A stretch of DNA of 64,000 bases, from NCBI RefSeq assembly GCF_905475345.1, contig NC_066596.1, positions 2,289,501 through 2,353,500 on the forward strand. Direction: 5' to 3'. Every line of letters begins with the position of its first letter. The stretch's first letter is position 1. A program made the translations under genes and the position numbers. Shown here piece after piece: positions 1 to 13,346 of the stretch. The notes beneath the pieces are model-generated. The model saw nothing but the letters and a program-made list of their open reading frames with translations, was not told the origin of the DNA and made no database searches. The stretch comes from Vespula vulgaris. Its lineage: Eukaryota; Arthropoda; Insecta; Hymenoptera; Vespidae.

Positions 1-47
1 CTTTGTATATACTCTGTCGCTGAACATTAACCTTATTATATCTTTTA

Positions 48-48
<1 letters not shown>

Positions 49-107
<59 letters not shown>
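49..107. repeat. (ATT)n microsatellite
   Basis: About 20 uninterrupted ATT units. Confidence 0.95.
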
Positions 108-2368
108 GAAATTGTAATTTATCATATATTTCTTCATATATTGAACTTCAAATTTTAAAACAAGCTGGCTCGCCATCGTTTTTGGACTTTGTTATTAATC
201 GAATTATAGATTGTTATATTTATAGAATTAATAGAATGAAAATTGTTATATGTTTGAAATATATTTTTGTATCGGATTAATGGAAATCTCTCGATTTGTG
301 TATTAACCGTCGACATAATCCTCGAAATAATAGATACAATAATTAATTTAAAGTTCGAAACAAACGGCTGATAATTTCACCAAGTTTCTTCTTCATTTAT
401 TTTCGATATAATGAATATAAGAACAATGAAATTGTTATTTATCAAAATTATCGTTAGTTTTTAATTTAATCGATGCTAAAAATACGAGCAGTTTTCACAG
501 GTTTTAAGGGCGTTTACAAAGCTAATACGTTAATATGCTTTTTACGTAATAAATGTGAACAAATAGAGGAACGTTGTTCCACTTTGCAAAATACCTTGAA
601 TCTGCGGTTGTTATTTCGAGACCGCAGCGACGACAAGAGCACCGCCTTCGATCCGGATTATCCCAATTAACCAAAGATGCACGTTCGCGTGGACTCTTCC
701 CGAGAAAGCCGCGAGTACGTCCTGAAACTCGGGCTAATTATTCACGTTACAAGTGCTCGTTCGTATACTCTACATTTCTAACAATCAGGAAATACGTATT
801 TTCAACGTCTTCGAACATTACGTCGGGATTTTATCACGATAGAAAATAAATTATTTCCTAAATGCTATTACAAACATTTAAAAGCATATTTTTAAGCATT
901 AAATTTATAATCAAAAACGATTGAAAGAAAACAAAAAACAAAGAAAATAAAACCTGGTAAAAAACCTTAACGTTATCATTTATCAACGTATTAACGTATT
1001 GTCATTTAATTATTAACGTCAATAATTAAATAACAAATAATATTAAAGTCCATATTTAAATAATATCAACGTTAATATATCGATAAATCATAATTAATTT
1101 CTCATTTTCCTACCAAAAAATAAAGTACATATGCTGATCGATTAGCTCATTAACAATACAAATGTTTTCAGCCATTAAATCTACAAAACTTTTTACATTA
1201 TCTTAAAATAATAATACACATAGAAACATCAATGTTTTGTACGAAAGATCTTTACAAATTGGGATTTTAAACGAAAGGTTAGAAATTTTCGTTTAATTCG
1301 TCGGTACACAAGCGAGTAATAGGTACAACGTGCCGAGCTAAGGCAATTTGAACCTTGTGGTGGACTTATACCAAATCCAAGAGTGTAAGAAAGAGAGAAA
1401 GAGACAAGAGGAAGAGAAAGAGAAAGAGAGAAAGAGAGAGAGAATATGTCCGAGGGTGTATAGATGTATATGTGTGGTGTAGAAGGATTTCGTGCAGAGC
1501 AGCGAGTGTTAGGGATCGTTTGACGTCCATCCTGCGGAAAATGTATTGCCTAAGGCGTTCAACTTGGAATTGCATGTCTCGAAATCTTCGAAGGTGCGAC
1601 ATCTTACGGTTTAAGCACTTTAATGTTAGTAACATAACATCATTGAAGGAACTATTATCAGTCAGTTTACTCTCCCGCATCGTTGTAGCGGGAGAGTACT
1701 ACTATGTGTATTTTACATATATTTCTACTTGCTCGTTCTCTCTCTCTCTCTCTCTCTCTGATTTTTTTTCTCTTTTCTGTCTCTCTTTCTTTCTTTACTT
1801 CTTTCTATAGCTCGATCGAACGAAAAGAACCCACACGAATACTTTGATACATACTTCTCAAGGAAAACGCTTCGCAAGCAAGTAATCGGAAAATCTTCGA
1901 AACGTTCCACTAGCTTTTAGTAGATATATAGTTTAGTATATCTATTTATATCTTATTTCTTACGATTCTTGCACAGGATAATCGACAAATCTTTTTCTTA
2001 TCGTTTGATCCATATATCTTTAGATCTTTGATATGGTATTAAGGAAAATAAAAAAATTTATTTGAAGAAGATCCAAGAAGATCAAACACACGAGTATGTT
2101 TTAAATAATTCGTATTTATTAATTGTGTTCATTTTTATAAAGAAGTCAAGTTACAAATACTTATTTACATAAGTAAATCTTATTTCTTTCGATTTCTAGA
2201 TAGGATAATCGAGAAATCTTTTTCTTATCTTACGATTCATATATCCTTAGATTTTTGGTATTAAGGAAGATAAAAAAAAGTATTTCAAAAAGATAGAATA
2301 AGGTCGAACACACGAATCTAAATAATTCGTATTTTCTAATTGTGGTCACGTTATAGGAGAAATAAGAC

Positions 2369-2376
<8 letters not shown>

Positions 2377-2423
<47 letters not shown>
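2377..2423. repeat. (GA)n microsatellite
   Basis: Nearly pure AG run. Open frames across it encode only Arg-Glu repeats and are not genes. Confidence 0.95.
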
Positions 2424-2427
<4 letters not shown>

Positions 2428-3123
2428 GAAAAAGAAAAACACACGAAATAACTCGACACGTAACAGCAGTCTCGTATAAGACGTTGGATTTATTTCCGTC
2501 GCGGATAAATCCTTCTAAGCGATAAATTCAAGTGAAGCTTGAATCGTGGTAATTCAGATCTACGTGAGAGTTAACCACGTGTATCTCAAAACTATTCTTT
2601 AATTCACACCTCATAAAGTTCAAATTCAATAGTCACTTAAACGGTCGATTTTTATCTTTTCGAAATGATATAATAATCGATATATGGAACGATCGATCAA
2701 ATATGAATTTATTATCGTATATAATAGCTCAGAGAAATAAATATAAAGCAAATAAGTTAATTATAGCTATTTTATCATGGAATTTTGAAATTTTAAATAA
2801 ACTATTATTAATAAGTAAACAGGATATCTTTTTCCTTCTGCGATTTCTCAAGATATTTCCGGTAGTATAGAATTCTCCCAAGCTCGACAGAGATTTTAGC
2901 GTCTTATTAATTTTAAAGACGTTAGAAAGAAACAGACAGACAGAGAGACAGAGATAGAGAGATAGAGAGAGAGAGAGACGTAGAAAGCATCGCGTGTATT
3001 CCACTCTTAAGATGGTTCCCGGAAGTAAAGTACATCCGCAGAGCGTTAGTAGCGCGTGAGATACAGAATTTCAGCGTAGAAAAATTGCAAAACTGCTGCT
3101 CTTAACAAGTATCTTTCTCTCCT

Positions 3124-3154
<31 letters not shown>

Positions 3155-3476
3155 TTTTTCTCCCTTACTCTTATTCCACAGTCGTGCCGTTGGCCCCCGT
3201 TCAAGCGAGAAAACTTGCGGAGAGAAATTCGTGGAAATTTCTAACTTTAATTGGAGGAAGAGGATCTAACTTGTTCCAGCGTGCACGAAATGTATTACGT
3301 GCTGTTAACTAGCGTTATAACTACTTAAACAAGTATTAACTATTCACCCGTTATAACATGCTTACTTTAGCTTGTCGCGACTTTTATCGATCGGATCTTA
3401 GCCAATACGTTTGGACACTAACTTGCTCTGAAGATAGCAGTATCTTCTAGTAAATATCTCTAGTAAAAAGCAGTAA

Positions 3477-3478
<2 letters not shown>

Positions 3479-3518
<40 letters not shown>
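3479..3518. repeat. (TA)n microsatellite
   Basis: Pure AT dinucleotide run. Confidence 0.95.
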
Positions 3519-3521
<3 letters not shown>

Positions 3522-4940
3522 ACACGCGCATATATAAGGTGGACCAATAATAATTGAATTCTTGATCAAGAAAAGAAGCAAAAATAAAAACAGGAAAAAA
3601 AAAGAGAAGAAAGAAAAGAAAAAAAAAAAGAAAAGCAAGCTACAGAAAAGAAGCTTTATAAGAAATTACGTCCCCTTCATGGTTATATGTTTATTTAATT
3701 AAATTCAAAATTATTCCCTCCGGCAAATTCGATAATGTATTTACATGAATCGATTAAAAATTATTCACTCTATATCTATACTCGAATGAGGACAACATCG
3801 ACGACAACACAACATCGACGACATTGGTGTCCGTTGGCTCGCGATAAATCCCTTCCGCTATTTTACGACGCGACGTTTCGATAAATCGATTAAGGTCTTG
3901 CTTTGATGATAAACGATATTTCGCCGATATCGGAAACGAACTTTACTTCGTGCTTAGATCTTGCTGCTGAGCTCTTGCGTAACGAAGAAGATCGAAGAAA
4001 GAAGAGAGAGAGAGAAAGAAAAAAAGAGGAAGAAAGACAGAGAGAAAAATAGATAGATAGAGAGAGATAAAGAAAGAGAGAAAGAGAGAGAGAGAGGGAG
4101 AGTAAAGTATCACAAAAAAAAAAATAAAAAGATAGAAAGGAAAGAAGAAAGATAGAAGATCGATCTTGAAACATGGTTAGAGCACGATCAAGGAGGCAGG
4201 TTCGTTAGCGTGAGCGACGCGGATGTAACGAGCTTCTGTGCGAAAAATAAAACAATGATAAGATCCTTTGGACGTTGAATGCGTCCAAGATACGAACAGT
4301 AAAAAAAAAAGAAAGAAAAAAAGGAAGACGTAGAAGTAAAAGAAGAAAGGAAGGAAGGAAAGAAAGAAGAAAGAAAGAAAGTGCAATTAACTATATCTAC
4401 ATAAAAAAGTAAGTAAATTTTCTCATACGAAGGAGTCCATTCTTGAAATTTCTCGCAACGAGACATCGCAGATACTGAACTCACCTAGACTCCACGACTA
4501 GTCGCATCAGATATTCTGGAAGCACTTGGAGACGCTTCTCTCGAAATACCGAATGCACACCTGTCTCCTACGTCTGCATTTGCAACGGTAGGTAATACCA
4601 ATTTGTGACACGTAATCCTTGCTCTTCCTGCGTAGGCATAGAGAGAGAGAGAGGGAGAGAGGGAGAGAGACAGATATAGAGACAGATAAAGAGACAGAGA
4701 GAGAGGGAGAGAGAGAGAGAGAGAGAGACAGAGGTATGGACGTCTGTGTCTCTACTCGACACAAATGTGTAAGCTCGTGCGTGACGGAGCTTTCAATTCG
4801 AATGAGAAGAGCACACATAGAGGCAGGTAACGAACGTCGGGAAGGCTTCGTCACGGGATCGCAATTAAATCCTGGAAGTGCATCCTATTCTGGGATGCGC
4901 GCGAGGCAACGTGAGCTTAGAGCGGCAAAGGACAAATAGA

Positions 4941-4946
<6 letters not shown>

Positions 4947-5012
<66 letters not shown>
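4947..5012. repeat. (GA)n microsatellite
   Basis: Pure AG run of about 33 units, among the longest in the window; a second purine run lies at 4638-4732. Confidence 0.95.
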
Positions 5013-5015
<3 letters not shown>

Positions 5016-5302
5016 AATAAAGATAGAGATATAGTACTCGTGGATTTCATTCGGACATGACGAAAGGATTATAATCGAGATAGAATAACTTATATGGATC
5101 ACTTAGGATTTTTCTCTAGTAATTAGATTTCTACTATTACGTACAAATACATATGGGTTACATATAATCTTTTTTTTACTGTATGGATTGTATATATATA
5201 TTTTTCTTCTTAGAATAAAAACATGGTTATTTGTTCATGAATCAACTCAATCGTCTTTCTTAAAAAATAAAAAAATATATATATATACAGAGAAAGAGAG
5301 AA

Positions 5303-5316
<14 letters not shown>

Positions 5317-5375
<59 letters not shown>
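5317..5375. repeat. (GA)n microsatellite
   Basis: Pure AG run following an AT run. Confidence 0.95.
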
Positions 5376-5379
<4 letters not shown>

Positions 5380-6089
5380 CTATACTATTTTATGAACTTC
5401 AAATTGGTCTTACTCGTAGTATATTTCCATCATCACATTCCACCCTATGTTTCTCTCATGTATGTGAGTAAACGTGTCTCTCCTTACGTTGGCATACACA
5501 ACAGTAATTTCTCTCGTCTATGATGCATTAGATACTATTTCTCCGTTCATCATTCAGCCGTTAGCACCACCACAGATAAGGAAACTCCCAGTGAATGGAG
5601 GGAATTAACAAAAGCAGCACTGCCGTCGTATGCCGGTTATGCCATCGGTATAAATATATATACTGGGTGGTTCAAAATTTTGATGCTTGTTCTAACAAAA
5701 ATACATATATATATATAAAATCAGTAACATATATTATTAATAAAATAAATGTTTCTTTTCTAAATTCAAATAAATTCATTTAATATTGATATAATAGAAT
5801 GTTTTAAAAGAAAAAGAAAAAGAGAGAAAGAGAATATAAATTGTTAAAAGACAATTAAAAATTTTTAAATTGCAAAATATTACAACTTCGTTTACAAAAG
5901 TTAATTAATTATCAATTGTAATCAATTCATAATTAAGAAATAATATCCTATATGATAGCCTGATAACCTATAAGCATTCTTGCAAAATTTTAATTATGTA
6001 TACAATTACTCGTTGTTAATTTTTCCAATAGTTAACAAAATGTAAGTATTTATTTCAGAATCACCTAGTATATATGTATTATATGTGGG

Positions 6090-6380
6090 AGGAAATGATG
6101 GGGAGGAGATTGGAGGAGGTTGGGGGTGGTTCTAGGGGAAAGGAGGTGGGAGAGGTTCGTCTGTGATGCGAGCAAGAGATTACCACTACTAACTCTACTT
6201 GGTATTAATGCCAAATATGAGAACTCACCAACACCTTTGCGCGCTGGTATTAATAACCAAGAAGCATTTTAACGTCGCGTTAGCGTAGCGAGCAATTAGG
6301 ATTTCGTCTGACTTTGCCCGGGCAGAAGCTGCTCGACGGCTTACCGACGGTTCCCTTCCTTCATCCTCTACTTGTTCACT
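6090..6380. other. G-rich island followed by GC-richer DNA
   Basis: 6090-6155 is a purine run with several GGGG/GGG groups. GGTATTAATGCCAAAT near 6201 and GGTATTAATAACCAAG near 6247 share a core. It may be a regulatory island; no gene is visible. Confidence 0.4.
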
Positions 6381-6678
6381 CTATCCTGCTCTCTCTCCTT
6401 CTCTCTCTCTCTCTCTCTTTCTCTATCTCTCTGTCGCAAGCTTAGAAATTCTCTTCTCACTCTCTATCTCCTCGTTATGCTTATCTTACATACAGCATCT
6501 TCGAAAGCAAAGAGTATATATATCTAGTAGTCGAAGAATAAAGGATGCAATTTCGACATACTCTTGGTAAGTAGATGAGAGAAAGGGTTATTAACGTCCC
6601 ATTTAACTTTTAAGTGTATACTCTCTCTCTCTCTCCTCTCTTCTTCCCCTTTTTTCTCTCTCTATCAATAGCGCTCTA

Positions 6679-6681
<3 letters not shown>

Positions 6682-6752
<71 letters not shown>
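6682..6752. repeat. (CT)n microsatellite
   Basis: Pure TC run of about 35 units, opposite in strand sense to the GA runs at 4.9-5.4 kb. Confidence 0.95.
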
Positions 6753-6755
<3 letters not shown>

Positions 6756-7531
6756 TTATCTCTCTATCAATCGCGCTCTATCTCTTTCTCTCTCTTACTC
6801 TTGATTCTTCGATAAAAAACCATCTATCTTCAACGTCGGAATAATATGAAATTCTACTTCATAAATTATATAGACATACTATTTCGGACTTATCTGATAA
6901 TATTTATAGCTTTTTAACACGAAATAGTATCAAAGTTAAAAGAGATAAAAATCATTGAAGATATAAATATTATATTAAAAAGTATCGTATTGAACTTTTA
7001 AGTATATTCTTTTACTTTGTTTCCATAAAAAGGAATCTATAGTAATTTAATCATTATCGAAAAATAATATTATAAATCGTACATCGTAAGTTCTGATATA
7101 TAGGACATCAAACGTGATTAATTTAATTACGTACAAATACGTATTACAAAAAGGAAGAAAGAGAGGGAGAGCAAATGCTTAGGATGAAAGATACTATACT
7201 GAGAAGTAAGTACACATTAGAAATCGGATAAAAATTCTAAGGAGACAGCTAAGAAACCTATTCTCATAGCATTTAACGCAAAACGTTAAGACGATAAGAT
7301 TTAGTCGAATCACCTTGGCAAGTATCTAGTGAATTTTCCATCTAGACAATGGACAATAGATTTTCAGTGAGGTAATTAGCTGATATGATCTAGGTAAAAG
7401 AGCAAGTGGATAAAAGAATCCTTAAACGTTCCATTATGTCTTGATTATATAATACTATTTAAGGTATTACTTTTTTAACGTTATCTCGTTAATCGTTTTT
7501 CGATCGTCTTTCTTTATCTCGACAAAAGAAA

Positions 7532-7533
<2 letters not shown>

Positions 7534-7579
<46 letters not shown>
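7534..7579. repeat. (TA)n microsatellite
   Basis: Pure AT run. Confidence 0.95.
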
Positions 7580-7582
<3 letters not shown>

Positions 7583-10065
7583 TTCATGACATGTAATTTT
7601 TTCCTTTTTCGTTTTTTCATATTATCTTTCTTTCTGATGAAAAAGAAAATCAAAATGAAAAAAAGGAAAAAAAAATAACAACAAAACAAAGTAAAACAAC
7701 AGCAACGAAACTACTTCATACTCGTGCATGGTAACGTGGTTTAATCTAGTGGCCACGAATGCTCGATATCGTTAATTAAAGTTACACAAGCGACCATTCA
7801 AAATACATACATGTTTCCGGAGTGAAAGCACGGACCATATGCTATGTTTTCCCCCAAATAGAAGGACTCACGGTGTTATAACGAAACAGGGCGCTCTTTC
7901 TAAAATCAGAAACTAATTTCAAATAAATCATTGTAGTCGTTGCTTTTGTTATCGTTGTCGTCGTCGTCGTCGTTGTTGTTTTTGTTTTCGTTACTATTAT
8001 TTCTATACGAGATGAAACTGAAGCGATCATGTATATAAAAGAATATCTTGTCTCTTTTTATCTCTCTCTTAAGAAAGAATATATTAACAGTAAATACAAA
8101 GTGATTTTTCAATAAGAGTATAAAGTAATATTTTCGAAGGAAAAAATTATAGGAAAAAATTAAAAAAAAAAAGTAAAAAAGAAAGAAAAGAAAAGAAAAG
8201 AAAAGGAAAAATTGAAAAAAATTCTAGTTTTATAAAGCGTAGTAACAATATTGATGACGCGTACGATGTTGACCCATAACGAGTTTCGTCCGTCAATGTG
8301 ACCATTGGCAATGCTTCCTAATAGGAAGAGCTAATAACAGGTAGGATGTTAACGATGCCACCGTGGCGCGTTCGTTAATTATTTACAAGTTTATCGATGC
8401 GTCGCGTGCACCGTTGCGTAAAGTAAAATTGACACGAGGCTGTGCGATATGAAATTATTGGATATCTGGCGCGAGCCAATTTCTTCGTTACGCGATGTTG
8501 ATTTATCGACTCGCGAAAGAGATACGATAAATAAATAAACTAAAAAATTCCTATTGAGAGGGTGAAAAGAAAAAAGCATAGATACTTTTCGCAGCTACCT
8601 TTCAGCGATTCTCCTATCAAAGATTCCACTCGTCGAGAATATTTTGGGATGATACTTGAATAAACGTAATTATTATTTTAACGGTTAAACTAACAAATAT
8701 GTTTTATAAATGTCTATGAAATTAGAATTATTTGAAATATTAGAAATGGTAATCCTTTAATTACCTACAATCTCTTGAATGCTTTATATTAATTTATCAA
8801 TATACTTTGATTGTTATTAAGTTAATGATAATAATGATACTGTTTATTACGAAATGTATATTTTTCTTTATATATTTATTACTATGCTTCTTGTAAATTT
8901 TATAAATTTAATAATATTATTTTATACAAGTGATTCTAAAAGATAAGTACAAATATTTGTTTATCATCAAAAAGAAAAAAGAAATTTCTTTTTACTTTCC
9001 TTCTTATTATCTTGTTGTATATTTATAAAAAAAAAGAAATGGTAGCAAAATTAGTACAAACATTTCTGTTTCATTAGAAAAGGGGAGAAAATAAAAAAAA
9101 AGGAAAAAAAAATAAAGAAAATAAAACGTATTCATCTACTTTGCTTCTTTAACTGACTTTATACTTAATACTGTTTATTTTTATTGCCCACAACAATAAG
9201 AAATAACATTTTGAGTTAATTACTTTCATTTTTTATTTGGACAAAAAGTAAAATTAATGGCAAATTATCGTACTAGAGAGAAGGAGATAAAGAAAAGAGG
9301 AAGGTAAAGAAGTAAGAGAGAAAAACGCGAAGCTTCGCAGATTTAGACATCTCTTCGCGAGTAAAAGGACTACCGTGGTTGCTGACGGCGTTGTAAGGTA
9401 ACAGATAGGTCCCGGTAATTGCTTCACTTAACGAGAAACACGTTCGTAACCGTCGTTCGTTCCCCTTCATCCCTCGTCGCACACAATCCGATATTAACCG
9501 TCGTGCTGTTTGATATACTTCGATATAAGCCTCCTACTCTTCCTGCACGTTACATGTACTTCGCCAGACTTTTTCATTTCCACTCTTATTGGCTAAAAAA
9601 TCTCGTTCGTTTGTCTCTCCAATCTTTCGATCATTCGAAAGAGCAGCCTAACGAATAACTTCAAACGAGTGCACGTGTTTTTTCAATTCGAAAACGATTG
9701 GAATTTTGTCGAGTCTCGATCAGTCACATACTGCATCGATCAAAATTTTTTTAGATGTAGATATATACATTGAAAAAATTATTTGCCTCGACGAAGCAAT
9801 TTAATTCGATTCTATTAACTTTAAAAATGAAAGCAATATACGTAATAGAATAAATATGAAGTAGAATAGTTTTTGTTCTTTCTTTTTTCTTTTTTTTTTG
9901 TTTGATCTAAAACGTATTTATTTTTTAATTCAAGAGGGAAGAGAGAGAGAAAGAGGAAAAGAAAGAGAGAGAGAAAAAGATAGAGAAGGAATTGTGTTTA
10001 CGTAGAATTCAAGAAAGCTTTTCTTGGACTTAAAACAATATGGCTGCTTTATGGAGTTAATGCAA

Positions 10066-10090
10066 GAGAGATATTCCAGGAATATCTCTC
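10066..10090. repeat. Perfect 12-bp-arm palindrome
   Basis: GAGAGATATTCC and GGAATATCTCTC around a single A. Partly low-complexity, so it may be chance. Confidence 0.6.
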
Positions 10091-10937
10091 TCTATCTATC
10101 TTTCTATTCTGTTACTAGTTTCTATACTAAATCTTATATAGATTTAAGAGTGTAATTAAGTTTGAAAACGGGCCGACTTGCTACAAACGGACAACTTATC
10201 AGATAACTTGAAAATATCTGGAAATGTTAGATGGATCGCAATATTTAAAAAAATATAAGTATATCTCTCTCTTGAATAATTTAACTTGGATTAAACATTA
10301 AATCCAAAACTTTGTTCCAATTGATATTACTTTAAAGTATTGCTTTATAATGTTTGAAAAATGTAAAATTGAAAAACATACATTTTAGTTATAATATTAT
10401 CTTATATCTGCAAACAATTTGCATGTCTTTTGCGAAATACTTCGTTCAGATTAAATTTTTAATATTAAACTTAGTCTTCATTGAAAGTTACTTTTGAAAG
10501 TACTGTAAAATGTTTGAAAAAACTAAAGATAACATTGTTCCCCTAGATATTTACAATTAATTTACATTTTTGTTTCTTTTTTTCTTATTTTTTCACTTCA
10601 TTCGGATTTAACATTAAATTATAAACTTTATGTTTTCACTTGAAATTATAATACTTTTAAACTATCCTAAAAAAAAAAGAGAAAAAAGAGAGAAAAAGCC
10701 AAGTCTCAAGTACCAAAGATCAAATTATTTTTTTACCTTGTAACAAAATAAAAACATTTTGTTTTACATGATTTCAACGGAAATGACATTTTTATACAGT
10801 ACTACTGTTACAACACGATAGTAGCAACAAGAGGAAGCAGATAATAACATTGCCCGTGTTTGTAAACACAAACACGAGTAGAAGGAGATCCGTCAAGTCG
10901 AAACTTAGAGTAAAGTTGTTTTTATTGAATACGAAAC

Positions 10938-10939
<2 letters not shown>

Positions 10940-10978
<39 letters not shown>
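10940..10978. repeat. (TA)n microsatellite
   Basis: Pure AT run. Confidence 0.95.
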
Positions 10979-10987
<9 letters not shown>

Positions 10988-11250
10988 CATACTTATACCT
11001 ATACGTATGGATACACGTATACGTGTGTATATGAAAAGAAAAAGAAAAAGAAGAAGCAAGATTCTGGAAGGAAGAAATGAGGGAAGAGACTCTTTCGCAA
11101 AGGAGCGACCACGAGCTTCCAAAGTACCGGCGCTTTTTCCTCGGACGTAGTAAATACTGAAAGTGGAGGCTACCTCAGGGACTTTGCTCGGTACTCCAGT
11201 GAGTTTGCAGACCCTTCCACCAACTGTGCTTTTTTTCCCACCGCCTCTCC

Positions 11251-11385
11251 TTCGTCGTCGTCGTCGTCGTTCGTCGTCGTCGTCGTCGTTGTCGTCCACG
11301 TTCTCGTTGTCATCTTCTTCTTCTTCTTCTTCTTCTTCTTCTTCTTCTCCTTCTTCTTCTTCTACTTCTTCTTCGTCTTCTTTTT
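11251..11385. repeat. Trinucleotide tract (TCG)n then (TTC)n
   Basis: TCG units to about 11297 with a frame slip, then TTC units from about 11311. The reading frame gives only poly-Ser. Confidence 0.9.
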
Positions 11386-11625
11386 ATTCTTGTTCTTTTT
11401 CTCCTCTAGCCGATAAGGAGTCAAGAAAAGATTTTACACTCTTGTAGAAAACGGTAACGTTAGGGAGAATGATGTTGCTAGAACCAACGGAATTCTTTTG
11501 TTAGCACGACTTCCGTTGCTAGATCGAATCAGATTGTACCTTCCTTCTCTTGCAAATACAAAATGAGAGAACGAGTGTCACTCTTGAAACTCTTCTATCT
11601 ATCACTCACGCATACACACACACAC

Positions 11626-11628
<3 letters not shown>

Positions 11629-11661
<33 letters not shown>
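11629..11661. repeat. (CT)n microsatellite
   Basis: TC run preceded by a short CA run. Confidence 0.9.
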
Positions 11662-11666
<5 letters not shown>

Positions 11667-12370
11667 TCTCTCTTTTCTTCAGAGATTTCTCTAGTTCGAC
11701 CTATGAAAACCAAACGTCCATACCAACGAGATCAAATTTGACTGTGAATGATTGATTCGATTGGAAAGAATGTGAAGAAGAAAAAAATTTTTGACAGAAT
11801 ATTTCATTCGAAATAAATGTCATGCCAAAAAGTTTCATTCGATTTCATTATAGGTAATACGGTATTACATAAATATATGTAGGTATACTCGTCCGATAGA
11901 CTGAATTTCCACTGACGGAACTACCATATTTAATGACTACCTAATTAGCTGTCATAACTTCCGGAAATAACCGTGGTTATGCGAGTTTCCGCCAACTTTC
12001 GCTTCTAGGATGAACGTATGATTAATCGATGTCGGATAATCCGAGTAGCACTATCTAATCCGAATTAGGTCGCGTCTAATAACATAGGAGCTTGTTTCCG
12101 CTTCCGTCCTGACAAATCGATTAGCTCGGCATTGAGTTCATACCACTCGACTGATTCGAACTTCGAACGTTCAGAGATGTTACCCTCAGGAAATTCGAAG
12201 ATCGAAGATAAAGTGCTTGTAAAAAAGAGAAGGAAAAAAAAAGAAGTAAAAAGAAAAGGACATAGCTTCTTAAAGAAATTTAAATTGTCGCTTCTCAAGA
12301 AAAAAAAAAAAAGAAAAAAAAGAAACACATTGAATTTAATAAAATTTCTTTATACCATTAGAACGTTATA

Positions 12371-12850
12371 GTGTATTAAACATGTAATGGGATGGACAGG
12401 TGCGTGAATACGAGTAGGCCTACTAGTAGGTTTAGAGTCACGCAGAGGTTAACCACGCAGGGTTGCCTGACCACGTTGAGGCTACGTCTATCCACTGATA
12501 AAAGGGAGGAGAGGGGACAGGAACAGTGGCCTTAATACGAAACAGGAGCTCAAAGGTGATCCTTCGCAACAACGTATCTAATTACTTGCTTCCAGACTGA
12601 TCCGGGACGTGGCAAATTTACATCTTGTTTGCTCAAGCACCTGTGTGTCACTGTCTATATCTTCTTCCACCACCACTACCACCCCCAACCCCAACCCCCC
12701 TCGACCTATCTATCCACGGAACCTCTGTTCACGTCCGCGACCAATATAGATTGAAGCAGTCTCTATAAACGAGCTGTCGCCTTTACCTTCGTCGCCTTTG
12801 ACCCCTTGATATCCCGTGTGTTCCCGTGGCTTTGAGAAGTCTAACGCGTG
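12371..12850. other. GC-richer island, possible regulatory sequence
   Basis: Higher GC than either flank, with a CTACTAGTAG-containing inverted stretch near 12420 and a C-rich tract at 12668-12700. No convincing reading frame. Only comparison with related genomes could tell whether it is conserved. Confidence 0.35.
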
Positions 12851-13297
12851 ACGCAATAACTTGTATGAGGATGGTACTCCCGACAAAATGGCGTCTCGAC
12901 GATTTAACTCTTTTACCTTTTAATTTTAAATTCATAGCTCGAACGACCGAGAGATTATTTTCTTATTTCTTTTTTGATATAAGCTATATTTATTCTTTGT
13001 TTTCGTTCCTCAACCCGTACGTATCGTCGTTATCGAGATGGTAAGAAAATCGTGTAAGGAAATACAATGGCTTAGTAGATATCTTTTGGTATTCGATGCA
13101 AAGCACGTAGCTGAAACTGGTACGATTTTCTAGACGCATCGAACGCAACGATACCTTCACAATGCAATAACACACTGATAAGAAAATATGTCGACTAGAC
13201 TTTGTCTAGGCAATCAAGGATAAAAGAAGTCCGATCGATTTTATCGTATCTTAGAAATATAATATTCATTTCGTTAATCTCTATGTATATAGATGCA

Positions 13298-13304
<7 letters not shown>

Positions 13305-13338
<34 letters not shown>
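13305..13338. repeat. (TA)n microsatellite
   Basis: Pure AT run flanked by ATGT variants. Confidence 0.9.

Positions 13339-13346
<8 letters not shown>

Larger units (their letters stand above)
1..6080. other. Gene-free, microsatellite-rich stretch
   Basis: Apart from the simple repeats listed, only AT-rich or purine/pyrimidine low-complexity DNA. Open frames on both strands are Arg/Glu, Leu/Ser or Ile/Tyr runs caused by repeats. A somewhat GC-richer patch at 560-740 shows no splice signals or codon pattern I trust. Confidence 0.7.
6381..12370. other. Gene-free AT-rich stretch
   Basis: Simple repeats, poly-A/poly-T stretches and a GC-richer patch at 8240-8480 and 9330-9540 without splice signals or recognisable peptides. 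Confidence 0.6.

Noticed and set aside
2340..5523. Arg/Glu-rich and Ser/Leu-rich open frames as proteins
   Set aside because: They are translations of GA/CT dinucleotide repeats with no conserved composition outside the repeat.
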